From: Hyphomicrobiales bacterium
GTDB lineage: Bacteria > Pseudomonadota > Alphaproteobacteria > Rhizobiales > Methyloligellaceae
Direction: 5' to 3'
Assembly: GCA_021775595.1 (NCBI GenBank)
Contig: JAJFHN010000040.1
Span: forward strand, 1 to 58,083
Length of the DNA: 58,083 nucleotides
This document shows, one piece after another, positions 24,587 through 34,784 of this stretch. The notes beneath the pieces are model-generated. The model saw only the letters and a list, made by a program, of their open reading frames with translations. It was not told the DNA's origin and did no database searches. The number at the start of each line of letters is the position of its first letter. Positions within the stretch are counted from its first letter, which is position 1. Made by a program: the position numbers and the translations under genes.

Positions 24587-25906
24587 ATGATGCCAATGGC
24601 AACACACAATGGCGATACCGGCGGGCCGCAAGCCCGCAGCCAAAAGCTGGCGGCGGACAATGACGTCATCACTTTCGGCTGCCGGTTGAACGCCTATGAA
24701 TCCCAAGCGATGAGCGAACTGATGGCGCGTGAAGGCGTGGCCGGCTCAATCTTGGTCAACACCTGCGCCGTAACGGGCGAGGCCATGCGCCAAGCGCGAC
24801 AGGCAATCCGCCGGACACGACGCCAAAACCCTGACGCGCGTATTGTCGTGACAGGTTGTGGCGCTCAAGTGGACCCCGGCCAATTCGAAGCCATGGCGGA
24901 GGTCGATCACGTCATCGGCAATTCGGAGAAACTTGAAGCCGCCACGTACGCCGGGCTTGCCTCGGGTAAAGCACCGCGCGTCCAGGTCGCCAACATTCAA
25001 GCTGTGCGAGAGACGGCGCATCATTTGATCGCCGGCTTTGGCACGCGGGCACGGGCCTATTTGCAGATTCAAAACGGCTGCGATCATCGCTGCACCTTTT
25101 GCATCATCCCGTTTGGCCGCGGACCGTCGCGTTCGGTACCGGTCGAGGCGGTCGTGGCGCAAGCGGCTGCGCTGGTCGAGCGCGGCTATCGCGAGGTCGT
25201 GCTGACGGGTGTCGATATCACGGCCTATGGCGCTGACTTGGCAGGCGGCGCGCGCCTCGGCGCGCTGGTCAAGACGATCCTCAACAGCGTGCCCCGGCTC
25301 GAACGCCTTAGATTATCCTCCATCGATTCCATCGAAGCCGACGCTGATTTGTTCGATGCGATCGGCTCGCAAGAGCGCCTGATGCCGCATTTTCACCTCT
25401 CGCTGCAGGCAGGCGATGATATGACGCTCAAGCGCATGAAACGTCGCCACCTGCGGGCCGACGCGATCGCCTTTTGCCAACGCGTCAGAGATTTGCGGCC
25501 CGACGTTGCCTTCGGTGCTGATCTGATCGCGGGATTCCCGACCGAAACCGAAGAGATGTTCGCTTCGACGCTGTCGCTGATCGACGACTGCGGTTTGAAT
25601 TTTCTGCATGTCTTTCCCTATTCGGCGCGCCCTGGCACGCCGGCGGCGCGCATGCCGCAGGTCGCGGGCCAAATTATCAAATCGCGGGCCAAACGCTTGC
25701 GCCAAAAAGGCGCTGGCGCGCTTTCGCGGCTGCTCGATGCACAACTCGGCCGCACCTCGGACATCTTGATGGAGTCCGAGCACAGCGGCCGGACGCCGCA
25801 TTTTTTGCAGGTGCGCGTCGACCAAGCTGAAACCAGTGGAGCCATTGTCGCGGCCCGGCTCACCCGGCACGACGGCCAAGTGCTCGAAGGGGAGGCGGTG
25901 GCGTGA
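24587..25906 (+). CDS. mtaB: tRNA t6A37 methylthiotransferase MtaB
   Basis: A 439-residue radical-SAM enzyme that turns t6A37 into ms2t6A in ANN-decoding tRNAs. The N-terminal domain has the three cluster cysteines in FGCRLNAYES, NTCAVTGEA and GCGAQVDP. The radical-SAM cluster C-x3-C-x2-C is C165, C169 and C172 in CDHRCTFC. IDSIEADADL, HLSLQAGDDMTLKRMKRRH and FGADLIAGFPTETEE are family signatures; a TRAM-like end closes the protein. GAAGG precedes the ATG pair. The stop overlaps ftsY by 4 bases (GTGA), so translation is coupled. Confidence 0.94.
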   Translation: MMPMATHNGDTGGPQARSQKLAADNDVITFGCRLNAYESQAMSELMAREGVAGSILVNTCAVTGEAMRQARQAIRRTRRQNPDARIVVTGCGAQVDPGQFEAMAEVDHVIGNSEKLEAATYAGLASGKAPRVQVANIQAVRETAHHLIAGFGTRARAYLQIQNGCDHRCTFCIIPFGRGPSRSVPVEAVVAQAAALVERGYREVVLTGVDITAYGADLAGGARLGALVKTILNSVPRLERLRLSSIDSIEADADLFDAIGSQERLMPHFHLSLQAGDDMTLKRMKRRHLRADAIAFCQRVRDLRPDVAFGADLIAGFPTETEEMFASTLSLIDDCGLNFLHVFPYSARPGTPAARMPQVAGQIIKSRAKRLRQKGAGALSRLLDAQLGRTSDILMESEHSGRTPHFLQVRVDQAETSGAIVAARLTRHDGQVLEGEAVA

Positions 25907-27231
25907 GCAAAGAGAAGAAACCGGGTTTCTTCCGGCGTCTGTTCAGCACGCTGGTGGGTTCTGAAGAGCCCGAGGAAAAACCCATAAAGAAACCAAAGCC
26001 CAAGCCGGCAGCCAAAAAGCCCGCCGCCAAGCCGAAGGCCAAAGCTAAGGCGAAAGCCAAGCCCGCCGCCAAACCAAAAACGGCGGCGAAATCCGCCAAG
26101 CCTGCCGCCAAAAAGCAAGCCGCGGCAAAGACCCGCGCCGCGGCGCCGCGCAAAAAGCAGCCCGTCGCCAAGGCAGCGCCAAAACCGCGCAAGACCGAGC
26201 CCAAACCGAGCGCCGAAATTGTTCCGTTCCCCGAACCCGAGGCGCCGCTGCAGCCCGATGTGCCGCCGGAGGCCGAGGCGGGCGACGAGGCGCCGAAGAA
26301 AAAGGGCTGGTTTTCACGGCTGCGCGACGGATTGTCGAAGACCTCCAGCGCGCTCACCGAAAACATCACGGCCATTTTTACCAAGCGCAAGCTCGACAGC
26401 GAGATGCTGCAGGAGCTCGAGGATGCTCTGATCCAAGCCGATCTCGGCGTCGATATGGCCGTGCGCATCACCGAGGAAGTGGCGCGTGGCCGCTATGATC
26501 AAGAAATAGCGCCCGAAGAAGTGCGCGCCGTGCTCGGCAGCGAAGTTGCCAAAGTGCTCGAGCCAATGGCCCAGCCGCTGGTGCTCGATGCGACCAAAAA
26601 GCCGCACGTCATTTTGATGGTGGGCGTCAACGGTACCGGCAAAACAACGACCATCGGCAAACTTGCCCACCGCTATGCGGCCGAAGGCAAAAACACGGTG
26701 ATCGCCGCGGGCGACACATTTCGCGCCGCGGCCATCGACCAACTCAAAATCTGGGGCGAGCGGGCGGGCGCGCCGGTCATTGCGGGTCAAGTTGGATCCG
26801 ATGCGGCGAGCCTCGCATTCGATGCGTTCAAGCAAGCCCAAGAGCAGAGTGCAGACGTGCTGATGATCGACACGGCCGGGCGCTTGCAAAACAAGGCCGA
26901 CCTTATGGAGGAGCTGGCCAAGATCGTGCGCGTCTTGAAGAAACTGGACGAGACGGCGCCCCACTCGGTGATATTGGTGCTGGATGCGACCACCGGCCAA
27001 AACGCCATCAGCCAGGCTCAAGCCTTCCAGGACATTGCCGGGGTGACGGGCATTATCATGACAAAACTCGACGGCACCGCACGCGGCGGAATTTTGGTCG
27101 CCATAGCCGAAAGATTCAGCCTACCCGTTCACGCCATCGGTGTGGGCGAAAGTTCAGAAGATTTACAGGCTTTCGACGCTTATGATTTCGCCGCCATCAT
27201 CGCCGGCGCGCACGAACAGGTTGAGGCTTAG
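25903..27231 (+). CDS. ftsY: Signal recognition particle receptor FtsY
   Basis: A 442-residue SRP receptor GTPase at the inner membrane. A GTG start overlaps the mtaB stop. After [19 protein letters not shown], a Lys/Ala/Pro-rich stretch of about 100 residues replaces the acidic A domain of enteric FtsY. Being strongly basic, it may contact lipid or RNA. The NG domain has [15 protein letters not shown]-loop [49 protein letters not shown] and [12 protein letters not shown]. The partner ffh lies 4 kb away on the other strand. Confidence 0.95.
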   Translation: MSKEKKPGFFRRLFSTLVGSEEPEEKPIKKPKPKPAAKKPAAKPKAKAKAKAKPAAKPKTAAKSAKPAAKKQAAAKTRAAAPRKKQPVAKAAPKPRKTEPKPSAEIVPFPEPEAPLQPDVPPEAEAGDEAPKKKGWFSRLRDGLSKTSSALTENITAIFTKRKLDSEMLQELEDALIQADLGVDMAVRITEEVARGRYDQEIAPEEVRAVLGSEVAKVLEPMAQPLVLDATKKPHVILMVGVNGTGKTTTIGKLAHRYAAEGKNTVIAAGDTFRAAAIDQLKIWGERAGAPVIAGQVGSDAASLAFDAFKQAQEQSADVLMIDTAGRLQNKADLMEELAKIVRVLKKLDETAPHSVILVLDATTGQNAISQAQAFQDIAGVTGIIMTKLDGTARGGILVAIAERFSLPVHAIGVGESSEDLQAFDAYDFAAIIAGAHEQVEA

Positions 27232-27236
27232 ACATT

Positions 27237-27806
27237 ATGCAGCACTCGCAGCGCACAACCGAAAATCCGTCCTTCTTAAAGATGCTGCTCGACATCGGGC
27301 CGCTGATCGTCTTTTTCGCGGTGAACGCGTTTTTCGGAATTTTTGCCGCGACCGCGATCTTCATGGTGACGATCACGGCCGCGCTGATCGCGACTCGCGT
27401 GCTGTTTGGCGAACTCGCGGCGATGCCGATTGTCACGGCGGCGTTCGTGCTCGTATTTGGCGGACTGACACTGTATTTGCAGGATGAAACCTTCATCAAG
27501 ATGAAGCCCACAGTGGTCTATCTGTTGTTCGCCGGACTGCTGCTCGCCGGGCTTGCTCTCAACCGCATCTTCCTCGAGACGGTGATGGGCGAGGTGTTCT
27601 CGCTGACCGAAGAGGGTTGGATTATCCTGACCTATCGCTGGGTCTACTTCTTCGTCGGACTGGCGCTGATGAACGAGATTGTCTGGCGCAACTTTTCGAC
27701 CGACACGTGGGTGAGCTTCAAGGTGTTCGGGCTGTTGCCGCTGACGTTGATCTTCGCCGGCTTGCAAGTCAGGCTGTTGCGCGAGTACAGCGCCTCGGAC
27801 ATCTGA
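27237..27806 (+). CDS. yciB: Inner-membrane septation protein A (YciB/IspZ)
   Basis: A 189-residue integral membrane protein with five or six helices. It opens FLKMLLDIGPLIVFFAVNAFFG, has FGGLTLYLQDETFIKMKPTVVY, RIFLETVMGEVFSLTEEGW and YRWVYFFVGLALMNEIVWRNFSTDTWVSFKVFG split over the last helices, all typical of the family. It affects division-site placement and envelope synthesis in the species studied. It starts 5 bases after ftsY, so it is in the same operon. Confidence 0.93.
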   Translation: MQHSQRTTENPSFLKMLLDIGPLIVFFAVNAFFGIFAATAIFMVTITAALIATRVLFGELAAMPIVTAAFVLVFGGLTLYLQDETFIKMKPTVVYLLFAGLLLAGLALNRIFLETVMGEVFSLTEEGWIILTYRWVYFFVGLALMNEIVWRNFSTDTWVSFKVFGLLPLTLIFAGLQVRLLREYSASDI

Positions 27807-27979
27807 CGCCATCAGCGCGCTAGACAACCAAACTGTCCAGCAACCGCCGTCCGATCATCCGATCACGAACATGTAATCATTCGTGACTGGACCCCTTCCG
27901 GCAGCGCGCCAAACTGTAAAATCTCGCCTACCGACCGTTTTCGCACGCGGTGGACGCGTGGAGACGTGGGTTCGCACCA

Positions 27980-28447
27980 ATGGATACGGCAGTGATGGTG
28001 GAACAACGCCACATGAGCGGCGACAGGCTCGACCAATCGGTCGTGCATCTGCTGCACCGGGCCGGCCAACGGGCCAGCGATATTTTCGGTGCGCAAATGC
28101 AGGCCAGCGGCCTCACACCACGGCAATACGCCGTACTGATCACCGCTGCCGAACACGAGGGCGCGAGCCAGACAGAGCTTGTTGTACTCACCGGCATCGA
28201 CCGCTCGACGCTTGCTGACGTCATTGCTCGTTTATTGAAAAAAGGCCTGTTGCGCCGACGGCGCACGCGGCGCGACGCGCGGGCATATGCAGTGCGTCTG
28301 ACAGATGAGGGTAGGCAAGCACTCGAGCGGGCCGAACCCGTCGCGGCGGCGGCCGATGAAGCGATTTTGGCGGCACTTTCACCGGCTGAGCGCGAGACCG
28401 TCATGGCGGCGCTGTCTGCGCTGGCCAACGGTCGTGACGGCGACTGA
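27980..28447 (+). CDS. MarR family transcriptional regulator
   Basis: A 155-residue winged-helix regulator. The DNA-binding part reads LTPRQYAVLITAAEHEGASQ, TELVVLTGIDRSTLADVIARL (recognition helix), KKGLLRRRRTRRDARAYAV (wing) and LTDEGRQALERAEP; helices at both ends form the dimer. The exact start is unsure: in-frame ATGs at 27950, 27980, 27995 and 28013 have no clearly better ribosome binding site, and the conserved region begins after the last one. Its targets cannot be told. It follows yciB by about 170 bases and converges on a small hypothetical gene. Confidence 0.85.
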   Translation: MDTAVMVEQRHMSGDRLDQSVVHLLHRAGQRASDIFGAQMQASGLTPRQYAVLITAAEHEGASQTELVVLTGIDRSTLADVIARLLKKGLLRRRRTRRDARAYAVRLTDEGRQALERAEPVAAAADEAILAALSPAERETVMAALSALANGRDGD

Positions 28448-28465
28448 TCTGCCTTCTGTTTCCAG

Positions 28466-28825
28466 CTAGACTTTTAAATCCAGCGTGCTGCCGGGTGCCT
28501 TCGGCCGGCTCGAAGCGGCTCTGGGTTCTGCTGCCGTGACAGGTTCCTGCGCGATCGCATCCGGTTGTTGAGCGGTTGCCGCTGTCTCCTGTTCGCCAAT
28601 CAGAAGACCGGCAAAGGTGGAGAGCGTCTTCAGGCTGAAGACCGCCACATCGGCCGGCGGCTTGGTTGCGGCGGCCGGCTTGGGATCTGCGGCAGCTTGG
28701 CCCGCGTCCGGTGCAGCAGTGGAGAAAGGCTGGGCTGGCGGTTGCTCAATCGCGCGGGCGATGCCTTGCGCCGCGCCATAGGCGCGCATGGCTTGGGGTG
28801 AGAGCGATGGGCTGAGCGGCGCCAT
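28466..28825 (-). CDS. Hypothetical Ala/Pro-rich protein
   Basis: A 119-residue protein I do not recognise. It starts MAPLSPSLSPQAMRAYGAAQG, has an Ala/Pro/Gln-rich middle and a short hydrophobic stretch (VAVFSLKTLSTFAGLLIG), and ends STLDLKV. No signal peptide. An in-frame ATG at 28879 would add 18 residues; the chosen one starts the more ordered part. Codon use resembles the neighbours. The low-complexity sequence means it is probably partly unfolded, and it could in principle be non-coding. Confidence 0.45.
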   Translation of the reverse strand: MAPLSPSLSPQAMRAYGAAQGIARAIEQPPAQPFSTAAPDAGQAAADPKPAAATKPPADVAVFSLKTLSTFAGLLIGEQETAATAQQPDAIAQEPVTAAEPRAASSRPKAPGSTLDLKV

Positions 28826-28924
28826 GGGCAAGTCCGTCCGATGTGTTGGGGCGCGAGATACACGGAACGAATTGCGCAAATGCAGCTGGTGCGAGAGTGC
28901 TGCGCAACAGGTTAACGAAAGCTT

Positions 28925-29545
28925 TCAATCGGGCGCGCCTGTCGGCTTGGCCGCTTCGGTGGCACGGGCAATTGCCGGCAACAGGCGCTGCTCGATCACC
29001 TGATCGTCGATCGGGCCGACATGTTTGTAGACGATGGTGCCATTGCCATCGACAACGAAGGTCTCAGGTACACCATAGACACCCCAGTCGATGGCAACAC
29101 GGCCGTTGAGATCCTGGCCTACCGCGACAAAGGGATTTCCATAGCGACCGAGAAAACGCCGCGCGGCGACAGCCTCGTCCTTATAGTTCAAACCGTAGAG
29201 ATCGAAGCCGCCGCGCTTTGCGAGCGCCGTCAGGAAGGGATGCTCTTGATGGCACGGCCCGCACCAAGACGCCCATACATTGATCAGGCTTACGCGGCCG
29301 CGGCCCAAGTCTGCGGCGTCAAAGCCAGGCACCGGTTTGGCGCTGCGCTGTAGCCCCTCGATTGCCGGCAAGGTGAATTTTGGAACCGGTTTGCCGATCA
29401 GCGCCGAGGGCAGCTTGCTCGGATCACCGGTAAACAGTGCGATCAAAAACAAGCCGCTCAAGCCTGCAAAAAGCAGAAGCGGCATCAACAGACCGCGCGA
29501 GCGCCCTCGTTTGGCCGGGGGCGCCTTGATCCGGGAACGGCTCAT
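28925..29545 (-). CDS. ccmG: Cytochrome c maturation thiol:disulfide oxidoreductase CcmG (DsbE)
   Basis: A 206-residue periplasmic thioredoxin-like protein held by an N-terminal membrane helix (residues about 19-39). The redox motif is WCGPC at 94-98, in VSLINVWASWCGPCHQEHP. GLNYKDEAVAARRFL and the cis-Pro region YGVPETFVVDGNG follow. It keeps apocytochrome c or CcmH cysteines reduced for haem attachment. The ATG overlaps the ccmD stop by 4 bases. It is the last gene of the ccmA-B-C-D-G run. Confidence 0.94.
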   Translation of the reverse strand: MSRSRIKAPPAKRGRSRGLLMPLLLFAGLSGLFLIALFTGDPSKLPSALIGKPVPKFTLPAIEGLQRSAKPVPGFDAADLGRGRVSLINVWASWCGPCHQEHPFLTALAKRGGFDLYGLNYKDEAVAARRFLGRYGNPFVAVGQDLNGRVAIDWGVYGVPETFVVDGNGTIVYKHVGPIDDQVIEQRLLPAIARATEAAKPTGAPD

Positions 29546-29745
29546 GCTTGCGTCACCTTGGAGCGTGCGCGTATTCGGCTGGAACGGCGGGTGATGCCAG
29601 CGGCCTCGAGTTGCGCCAGGCGACGAAGCTGGCGGCGGTAGTCGGCCACAATCCAGCCGATGAGGCAGGCCAGCACGCCCGCGGCAATACCATAGGCCCA
29701 CAGGATGAAGGCAGCGTGCGGGCCGAGGTCGATCATCGCGCTCAT
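29542..29745 (-). CDS. ccmD: Haem exporter protein CcmD
   Basis: A 67-residue single-helix membrane protein: LGPHAAFILWAYGIAAGVLACLIGWIV then a basic cytoplasmic tail (DYRRQLRRLAQLEAAGITRRS). The aromatic/hydrophobic start and RRLAQLEAAGITRRS fit CcmD, which releases haem-loaded CcmE from CcmABC. It overlaps ccmC and ccmG by 4 bases each, so translation of all three is coupled. Confidence 0.9.
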   Translation of the reverse strand: MSAMIDLGPHAAFILWAYGIAAGVLACLIGWIVADYRRQLRRLAQLEAAGITRRSSRIRARSKVTQA

Positions 29746-30488
29746 TCGGCGGCAACGGCAGAAGCTTGAGCGCCGCCGGCCCGGGCACTTTGCAAGGCGG
29801 AAACCCGACGGCGCAATATCTCTGTCTTCATTGCGATCAACACCAAGACAAAATACAGCGTGGTGAAAGCCGCCGTCATCACCAGCAGCGGGATCAAGAT
29901 CGACGGATGAATACTCGGTCCATCAAGCCGGATCACGCTGGCGCCCTGATGCAACGTGTTCCACCAGTCGACCGAGAATTTGATTATTGGCACATTGACG
30001 AAACCCACTATGGCGAGGATTGCCGCCACGCGTCCTGCCCGCGACGGGTCTTCGATCGCCTGCCACAGCGCGATCAGTCCGATATAGAGCAAAAAGAGAA
30101 TCAGAACCGACGTCAGGCGGGCGTCCCAAACCCAATACGCCCCCCACATCGGCTTGCCCCACAAAGCGCCAGTGACCAGAGCCAGCAATGTGAAACTCGC
30201 GCCGATTGGCAGTGCGGCCTTGGCCGCCACATCGGCCAGTGGATGGCGCCAAATCAATGAACCAATGCTTGAGAGCGCGATCAGTGAATAACCCATCATG
30301 GCGAGCCACGCGGAGGGAACGTGGATGAACATGATGCGCACCGTCTCGCCCTGCTGATAGTCGGCAGGCGCCACAAAGAACGCCAAATAGAGACCAACGG
30401 CGAACAAGCTTGCAGCGAGCGCGATCATCCACGGCAAAATCGCGTCCGCTAGGCTCATGAACTTCGTCGGGTTGGCAAAGCGCTGCAT
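29742..30488 (-). CDS. ccmC: Haem exporter/haem-handling protein CcmC
   Basis: A 248-residue six-helix membrane protein. The periplasmic WGKPMWGAYWVWDARLTS is the tryptophan-rich haem-binding motif. Other marks are VRIMFIHVPSAWLAMMGY, holding a conserved His, and VNWWNTLHQGAS-like DWWNTLHQGASV with the second His. CcmC passes haem to CcmE. The preceding gap to ccmB is 74 bases with nothing recognisable; the following overlap with ccmD is 4 bases. Confidence 0.95.
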   Translation of the reverse strand: MQRFANPTKFMSLADAILPWMIALAASLFAVGLYLAFFVAPADYQQGETVRIMFIHVPSAWLAMMGYSLIALSSIGSLIWRHPLADVAAKAALPIGASFTLLALVTGALWGKPMWGAYWVWDARLTSVLILFLLYIGLIALWQAIEDPSRAGRVAAILAIVGFVNVPIIKFSVDWWNTLHQGASVIRLDGPSIHPSILIPLLVMTAAFTTLYFVLVLIAMKTEILRRRVSALQSARAGGAQASAVAAE

Positions 30489-30562
30489 GATGTCCTTGAT
30501 CTAGTGAGTTTGCGCTCCGAGCGCAATTTTTGGCCGGTTAGGTTCTGCCCCTATCAGACGAA

Positions 30563-31231
30563 TTAGGTGAAATTGGCCCGCAACGCCGCAGCTGACGCGA
30601 TCGGCGCCAGCGCGCCAGCGGCAAGCGAGAGCGCCAACAAAATAAGAAAGGGCGGCGAAAGCATGTCGCCGTCGCGCATGGCGGTGGTCAACGCGGTGAC
30701 ACCGAAAATCAGGACGGGCACATAGAGCGGGAGAACCAGCAGCGCCAGCAAGGGACCTCCGCGGCGCAAGCCGAGGGTCAGACTTGCGCCAATCGCGCCC
30801 AGAAAACTCAATGCTGGCGAGCCGACCGCCATGGTGAGCACGAGCGGGCCGAAGGCCTCTATCGGCAGATTGAGCAGCACCGCCATCAGCGGGGCGGCAA
30901 CGACCAGCGGCAGGCAGGTGGTGAGCCAATGGGCAAGCGCTTTTGCGGCGGCGACCGCCTCAAGCGGCAAGGGTCCCATTGCCAAGGTCTCCAGCGAGCC
31001 GTCCTCCGCGTCGTTGTGAAACAAGCGGTCCAACGAGAGCAAGGCGCTCAACAGCAGTGCGATCCACAGGAGGCCTGGCGCCAGGCGCGCCAGCAGTTTG
31101 AGATCGGGGCCAAGACCAAGCGGCAGGATTGCGACGACGACCAAAAAGAAGCCGAGCGCCGTACCGGTCGTACCGCCTTCGCGCAGCGCTAAGCGCAGGT
31201 CGCGGCGCATAAGTGTCAGAAAGGCGCTCAC
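30563..31231 (-). CDS. ccmB: Haem exporter protein CcmB
   Basis: A 222-residue ABC-type membrane subunit with six helices. Family marks are LMRRDLRLALREGG at the start, FFLVVVAILPLGLGPD, LLSALLSLDRLFHNDAEDGSLE, LPLVVAAPLMAVLLNLP, and LLLLVLPLYVPVLIFG-like LLALLVLPLYVPVLIFG. The GTG at 31231 overlaps the ccmA stop by 4 bases. The frame stays open upstream but that sequence is the ccmA shadow. Confidence 0.94.
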   Translation of the reverse strand: MSAFLTLMRRDLRLALREGGTTGTALGFFLVVVAILPLGLGPDLKLLARLAPGLLWIALLLSALLSLDRLFHNDAEDGSLETLAMGPLPLEAVAAAKALAHWLTTCLPLVVAAPLMAVLLNLPIEAFGPLVLTMAVGSPALSFLGAIGASLTLGLRRGGPLLALLVLPLYVPVLIFGVTALTTAMRDGDMLSPPFLILLALSLAAGALAPIASAAALRANFT

Positions 31232-31854
31232 CTGGACACCGCCTTTGGCCGCGCACCGGTCGCGCTGCCCAATGTCAGCGAGCGGGTGAAGCGGCCGCCG
31301 AGCGCCGTATGGCTGACCGCCACGACGATGCCACCCTTGGCAAGCTGCTCGTCGATCAATTTGCCGAGCAGAGTGTTCGAGGCGCGGTCCAGGGCCTCGG
31401 CCGGCTCGTCCAACAACCAGAGGGTGCGCGGCGCGGCCAACAGGCGCGCCAGCGCCAACCGGCGGCGCTGGCCGGCGGAAAGCACCCCGGCGGGCAAATC
31501 GGCGAGCTCGGCCAAGCCAAGCCGGGCCAGGCCATCCGGCGCGCCTCCGCCACCCAAAAAATCGCACCAAAATGTGAAGTTCTCAGCGACGCTGAGCGCG
31601 TGTTTGACCCCTGGCCGATGGCCGACCAAATGGCACTGTTCGCTAACGCTGGCACTCGCCAGGCCACCCTCAAGCGCGATCGTACCGCTCGTTGCCTGCA
31701 ACACCCCCGCAATTGTTTTCAGCAAAGTCGATTTTCCACTGCCGTTCGGGCCCTTGACCAGCAAACCTTGGCCCGCGTTCAGCTGGCGCGAAAGACCCGA
31801 AAACAGTCGTCGACCGCCGCGATCACAGGCCAAATTGTCAAGAACGAGCTTCAT
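31228..31854 (-). CDS. ccmA: Haem exporter ATP-binding protein CcmA
   Basis: A 208-residue ABC ATPase. Walker A GPNGSGKSTLL, signature LSAGQRRRLALARLL, Walker B LWLLDEPAEALD and a switch His in VAVSHTAL are present. With CcmB it drives the release of haem-bound CcmE. The ATG at 31854 is the first in the conserved region; a TTG four codons upstream is less likely. First gene of ccmABCDG; ccmE, F and H are not in this window. Divergent from acnA with about 220 bases between. Confidence 0.94.
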   Translation of the reverse strand: MKLVLDNLACDRGGRRLFSGLSRQLNAGQGLLVKGPNGSGKSTLLKTIAGVLQATSGTIALEGGLASASVSEQCHLVGHRPGVKHALSVAENFTFWCDFLGGGGAPDGLARLGLAELADLPAGVLSAGQRRRLALARLLAAPRTLWLLDEPAEALDRASNTLLGKLIDEQLAKGGIVVAVSHTALGGRFTRSLTLGSATGARPKAVSR

Positions 31855-32072
31855 TGCTGGGCTCAATGCAAAGCCCGGACTATTCGCCGGGCGGCGGGAA
31901 GCTTATATAGAGGGTCCACGCCAGAGAGAAAACCGCTACGGGCCGGGTCGGCGTAACCCGTGATGTCGGCTTCGACACCATCAAACCTCGCACCCGCATG
32001 CGTGCCGCTCCACCTAGGCGAACCGAATTCCAGCCCGCTCGCGGGCGCGTCACAGCTTTGAAGGAGACGTTT

Positions 32073-34784
32073 GTGACAACCCAATCCACGCCCTCGCTCG
32101 ACAGCTTCAATTGCCGCCAGACCCTGGAGATCGAGGGTCAGACCTATCATTATTTCAGCTTGCCGGAAGCCGAGCGTAACGGCTTGAGCGGTATAGCCAG
32201 CCTGCCGTACTCGCTCAAGGTGCTGCTGGAAAACCTGTTGCGGCACGAGGATGGGCGCTCGGTGACATCCGACGACATCCGCGCCGTGGCTGCCTGGCTC
32301 GACGAGAAGCGCTCGTCGCACGAGATCGCCTACCGGCCGGCGCGCGTTCTGATGCAAGATTTCACTGGCGTTCCCGCAGTGGTGGATCTGGCCGCCATGC
32401 GCGACGCCATGAAGACTCTCGGCGGCAAGCCTGAGGCAATCAATCCGCTGGTGCCGGTCGATTTGGTGATCGATCACTCGGTGATGGTCGACTTTTTCGG
32501 CCATTCGGATTCGTTCGATCTCAACGTCGAACGCGAATATGAGCGAAATGGCGAGCGCTATGCGTTCCTCAAATGGGGCGCTGATGCTTTCGACAATTTC
32601 CGCGTCGTTCCGCCCGGCACCGGCATCTGCCATCAGGTCAACCTGGAGTATTTGGCCCAAACCGTGTGGACCAAAGAATCGGGCGCCAACGGCAACTCAG
32701 AGATTTTCGCCTTCCCCGACACACTTGTGGGAACAGACAGCCACACCACGATGGTCAATGGGCTATCGGTGTTGGGCTGGGGCGTGGGCGGAATCGAGGC
32801 TGAAGCCGCCATGCTGGGTCAGCCCATATCGATGGTGATCCCCGAGGTCATCGGCTTCCGCATCGCGGGCCAACTCGAAGAGGGCGTAACGGCCACGGAC
32901 TTGGTTCTCACGGTCACACAAATGCTGCGCGAGCGCGGCGTGGTCGGCAAATTCGTCGAATTCTTCGGTCCGGGTCTCGACCATCTCTCGCTTGAAGACC
33001 AGGCGACGATCGCCAACATGTCGCCCGAATACGGCGCAACGTGCGGCTTTTTTCCAGTCGATGGCGACACGCTAGCCTATCTCACGGCAACGGGCCGCGA
33101 GGCCTCGCGCGTGGCCTTGGTCGAGGCCTACGCAAAGGCCCAAGGCATGTGGCGCGACGCCAAGACACCCGATCCTGTGTTCAGCGATACGCTGTTGCTC
33201 GATCTGGCCGACGTCGAACCAAGCTTGGCTGGTCCAAAGCGTCCGCAAGACCGGGTCGTGCTGAAGGATGCGGCGCGGTCGTTCGAGACGGCGTTGGCGG
33301 ATGAGTTCGGCAAAACGGGCGACACCGACAAGCGCGTCGCGGTCAATGGCGCCAATCACGATCTGGGCCATGGCGATGTGGTGATCGCGGCGATCACTTC
33401 ATGCACCAACACCTCAAATCCGAGCGTAATGATCGGCGCGGGCCTGTTGGCGCGCAACGCGCGCGCCAAGGGGCTCGGCGTCAAGCCATGGGTCAAGACA
33501 TCCTTCGCGCCTGGCAGCCAAGTGGTCACCGACTATCTTCAAGGCGCCGGATTGCAAAGCGAACTCGATGCGCTGGGATTTGATTTGGTCGGCTATGGCT
33601 GCACCACCTGCATCGGCAATTCCGGTCCGCTGCCGGAACACATTTCAGAAGCCGTGCAGGCAGGCGATCTCGTCGCCACTTCGGTTCTCTCGGGCAATCG
33701 CAATTTCGAAGGCCGCATCAGTCCAGACGTCAAAGCCAACTACCTGGCCTCACCGCCGCTGGTCGTGGCCTACGCCTTGGCCGGCTCCATGCGGATCGAC
33801 CTGGCCAGCCAGCCACTTGGCGTGGGCAGCGACGGTGCGCCGGTCTATCTCAAGGACATCTGGCCGACATCGAAAGAAATTTCTTCGCTGATCCTCAGCT
33901 CGGTCAACCCAGAGATGTTCGCCAAACGCTACGGCGACGTTTTCAAGGGCGATGAGCGCTGGCGCGATATCGGCAGCGGCGGCACCGTGACTTATGGATG
34001 GGAAGAAGCCTCGACCTATGTGCGCAACCCGCCCTATTTCGACAACATGTCGCGTACGCCGGCAGCGATCACGGACATCGAGAACGCCCGCATTTTGGGG
34101 CTCTTCCTCGATTCAATCACCACCGACCACATTTCACCCGCCGGCGCCATCAAGCGCGACGGACCCGCAGGCGAATATCTGAAGGCGCACGGCGTCAGCC
34201 CAGCCGAGTTCAATTCGTATGGTTCGCGGCGCGGGAATCACGAGGTGATGATGCGCGGCACGTTCGCCAACATTCGCATCAAGAACCAAATGGCGCCTGG
34301 CACCGAAGGGGGCGTCACCCTTCACCAACCCTCGGGCGAGCAGATGCCTATCTACGACGCCGCGATGCGCTATCAGAGCGAGGGCGTGCCGCTCGTCGTC
34401 TTTGGCGGCCGCGATTACGGCGCGGGTTCGAGCCGGGATTGGGCCGCTAAGGGCACCACCCTGCTCGGCGTGCGGGCTGTTATCGTGCAGTCGTTCGAAC
34501 GCATTCACCGCTCGAATCTGATCGGCATGGGCGTGCTGCCATTGGAGTTCAGCGACGAGACGAGCTGGCAAAGCCTCGGTATCACCGGTACCGAGACCGT
34601 CTCGATTTCGGGTCTTGCCGACATCAAGCCGCGCGCCACGCTCGAGGCCGAGATCGCCTTCGCCGATGGATCGACGAAATCAGCGGCGCTGCTGGTGCGC
34701 ATCGACACCGAGGACGAGCTCGCCTACTACGCCAATGGCGGAATCCTGCAATACGTGCTGAGAAATCTGGCGAAGGCGGCCTAA
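32073..34784 (+). CDS. acnA: Aconitate hydratase A
   Basis: A 903-residue TCA-cycle enzyme interconverting citrate and isocitrate. The 4Fe-4S ligands are C444 in [12 protein letters not shown] and C510/C513 in [58 protein letters not shown] and the swivel-domain [20 protein letters not shown] and [12 protein letters not shown] are all present. The start is a GTG with AAGGAG 7 bases upstream; an ATG at 31998 would add an unrelated Arg/Pro-rich stretch. The stop overlaps that of the converging carbonic anhydrase by 4 bases. Confidence 0.96.
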   Translation: MTTQSTPSLDSFNCRQTLEIEGQTYHYFSLPEAERNGLSGIASLPYSLKVLLENLLRHEDGRSVTSDDIRAVAAWLDEKRSSHEIAYRPARVLMQDFTGVPAVVDLAAMRDAMKTLGGKPEAINPLVPVDLVIDHSVMVDFFGHSDSFDLNVEREYERNGERYAFLKWGADAFDNFRVVPPGTGICHQVNLEYLAQTVWTKESGANGNSEIFAFPDTLVGTDSHTTMVNGLSVLGWGVGGIEAEAAMLGQPISMVIPEVIGFRIAGQLEEGVTATDLVLTVTQMLRERGVVGKFVEFFGPGLDHLSLEDQATIANMSPEYGATCGFFPVDGDTLAYLTATGREASRVALVEAYAKAQGMWRDAKTPDPVFSDTLLLDLADVEPSLAGPKRPQDRVVLKDAARSFETALADEFGKTGDTDKRVAVNGANHDLGHGDVVIAAITSCTNTSNPSVMIGAGLLARNARAKGLGVKPWVKTSFAPGSQVVTDYLQGAGLQSELDALGFDLVGYGCTTCIGNSGPLPEHISEAVQAGDLVATSVLSGNRNFEGRISPDVKANYLASPPLVVAYALAGSMRIDLASQPLGVGSDGAPVYLKDIWPTSKEISSLILSSVNPEMFAKRYGDVFKGDERWRDIGSGGTVTYGWEEASTYVRNPPYFDNMSRTPAAITDIENARILGLFLDSITTDHISPAGAIKRDGPAGEYLKAHGVSPAEFNSYGSRRGNHEVMMRGTFANIRIKNQMAPGTEGGVTLHQPSGEQMPIYDAAMRYQSEGVPLVVFGGRDYGAGSSRDWAAKGTTLLGVRAVIVQSFERIHRSNLIGMGVLPLEFSDETSWQSLGITGTETVSISGLADIKPRATLEAEIAFADGSTKSAALLVRIDTEDELAYYANGGILQYVLRNLAKAA

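Noticed and set aside
31998-32072. Upstream ATG for acnA, 25 codons before the chosen start
   Set aside because: The extra sequence is Arg/Pro-rich and unlike aconitase; the GTG at 32073 has a strong AAGGAG site.
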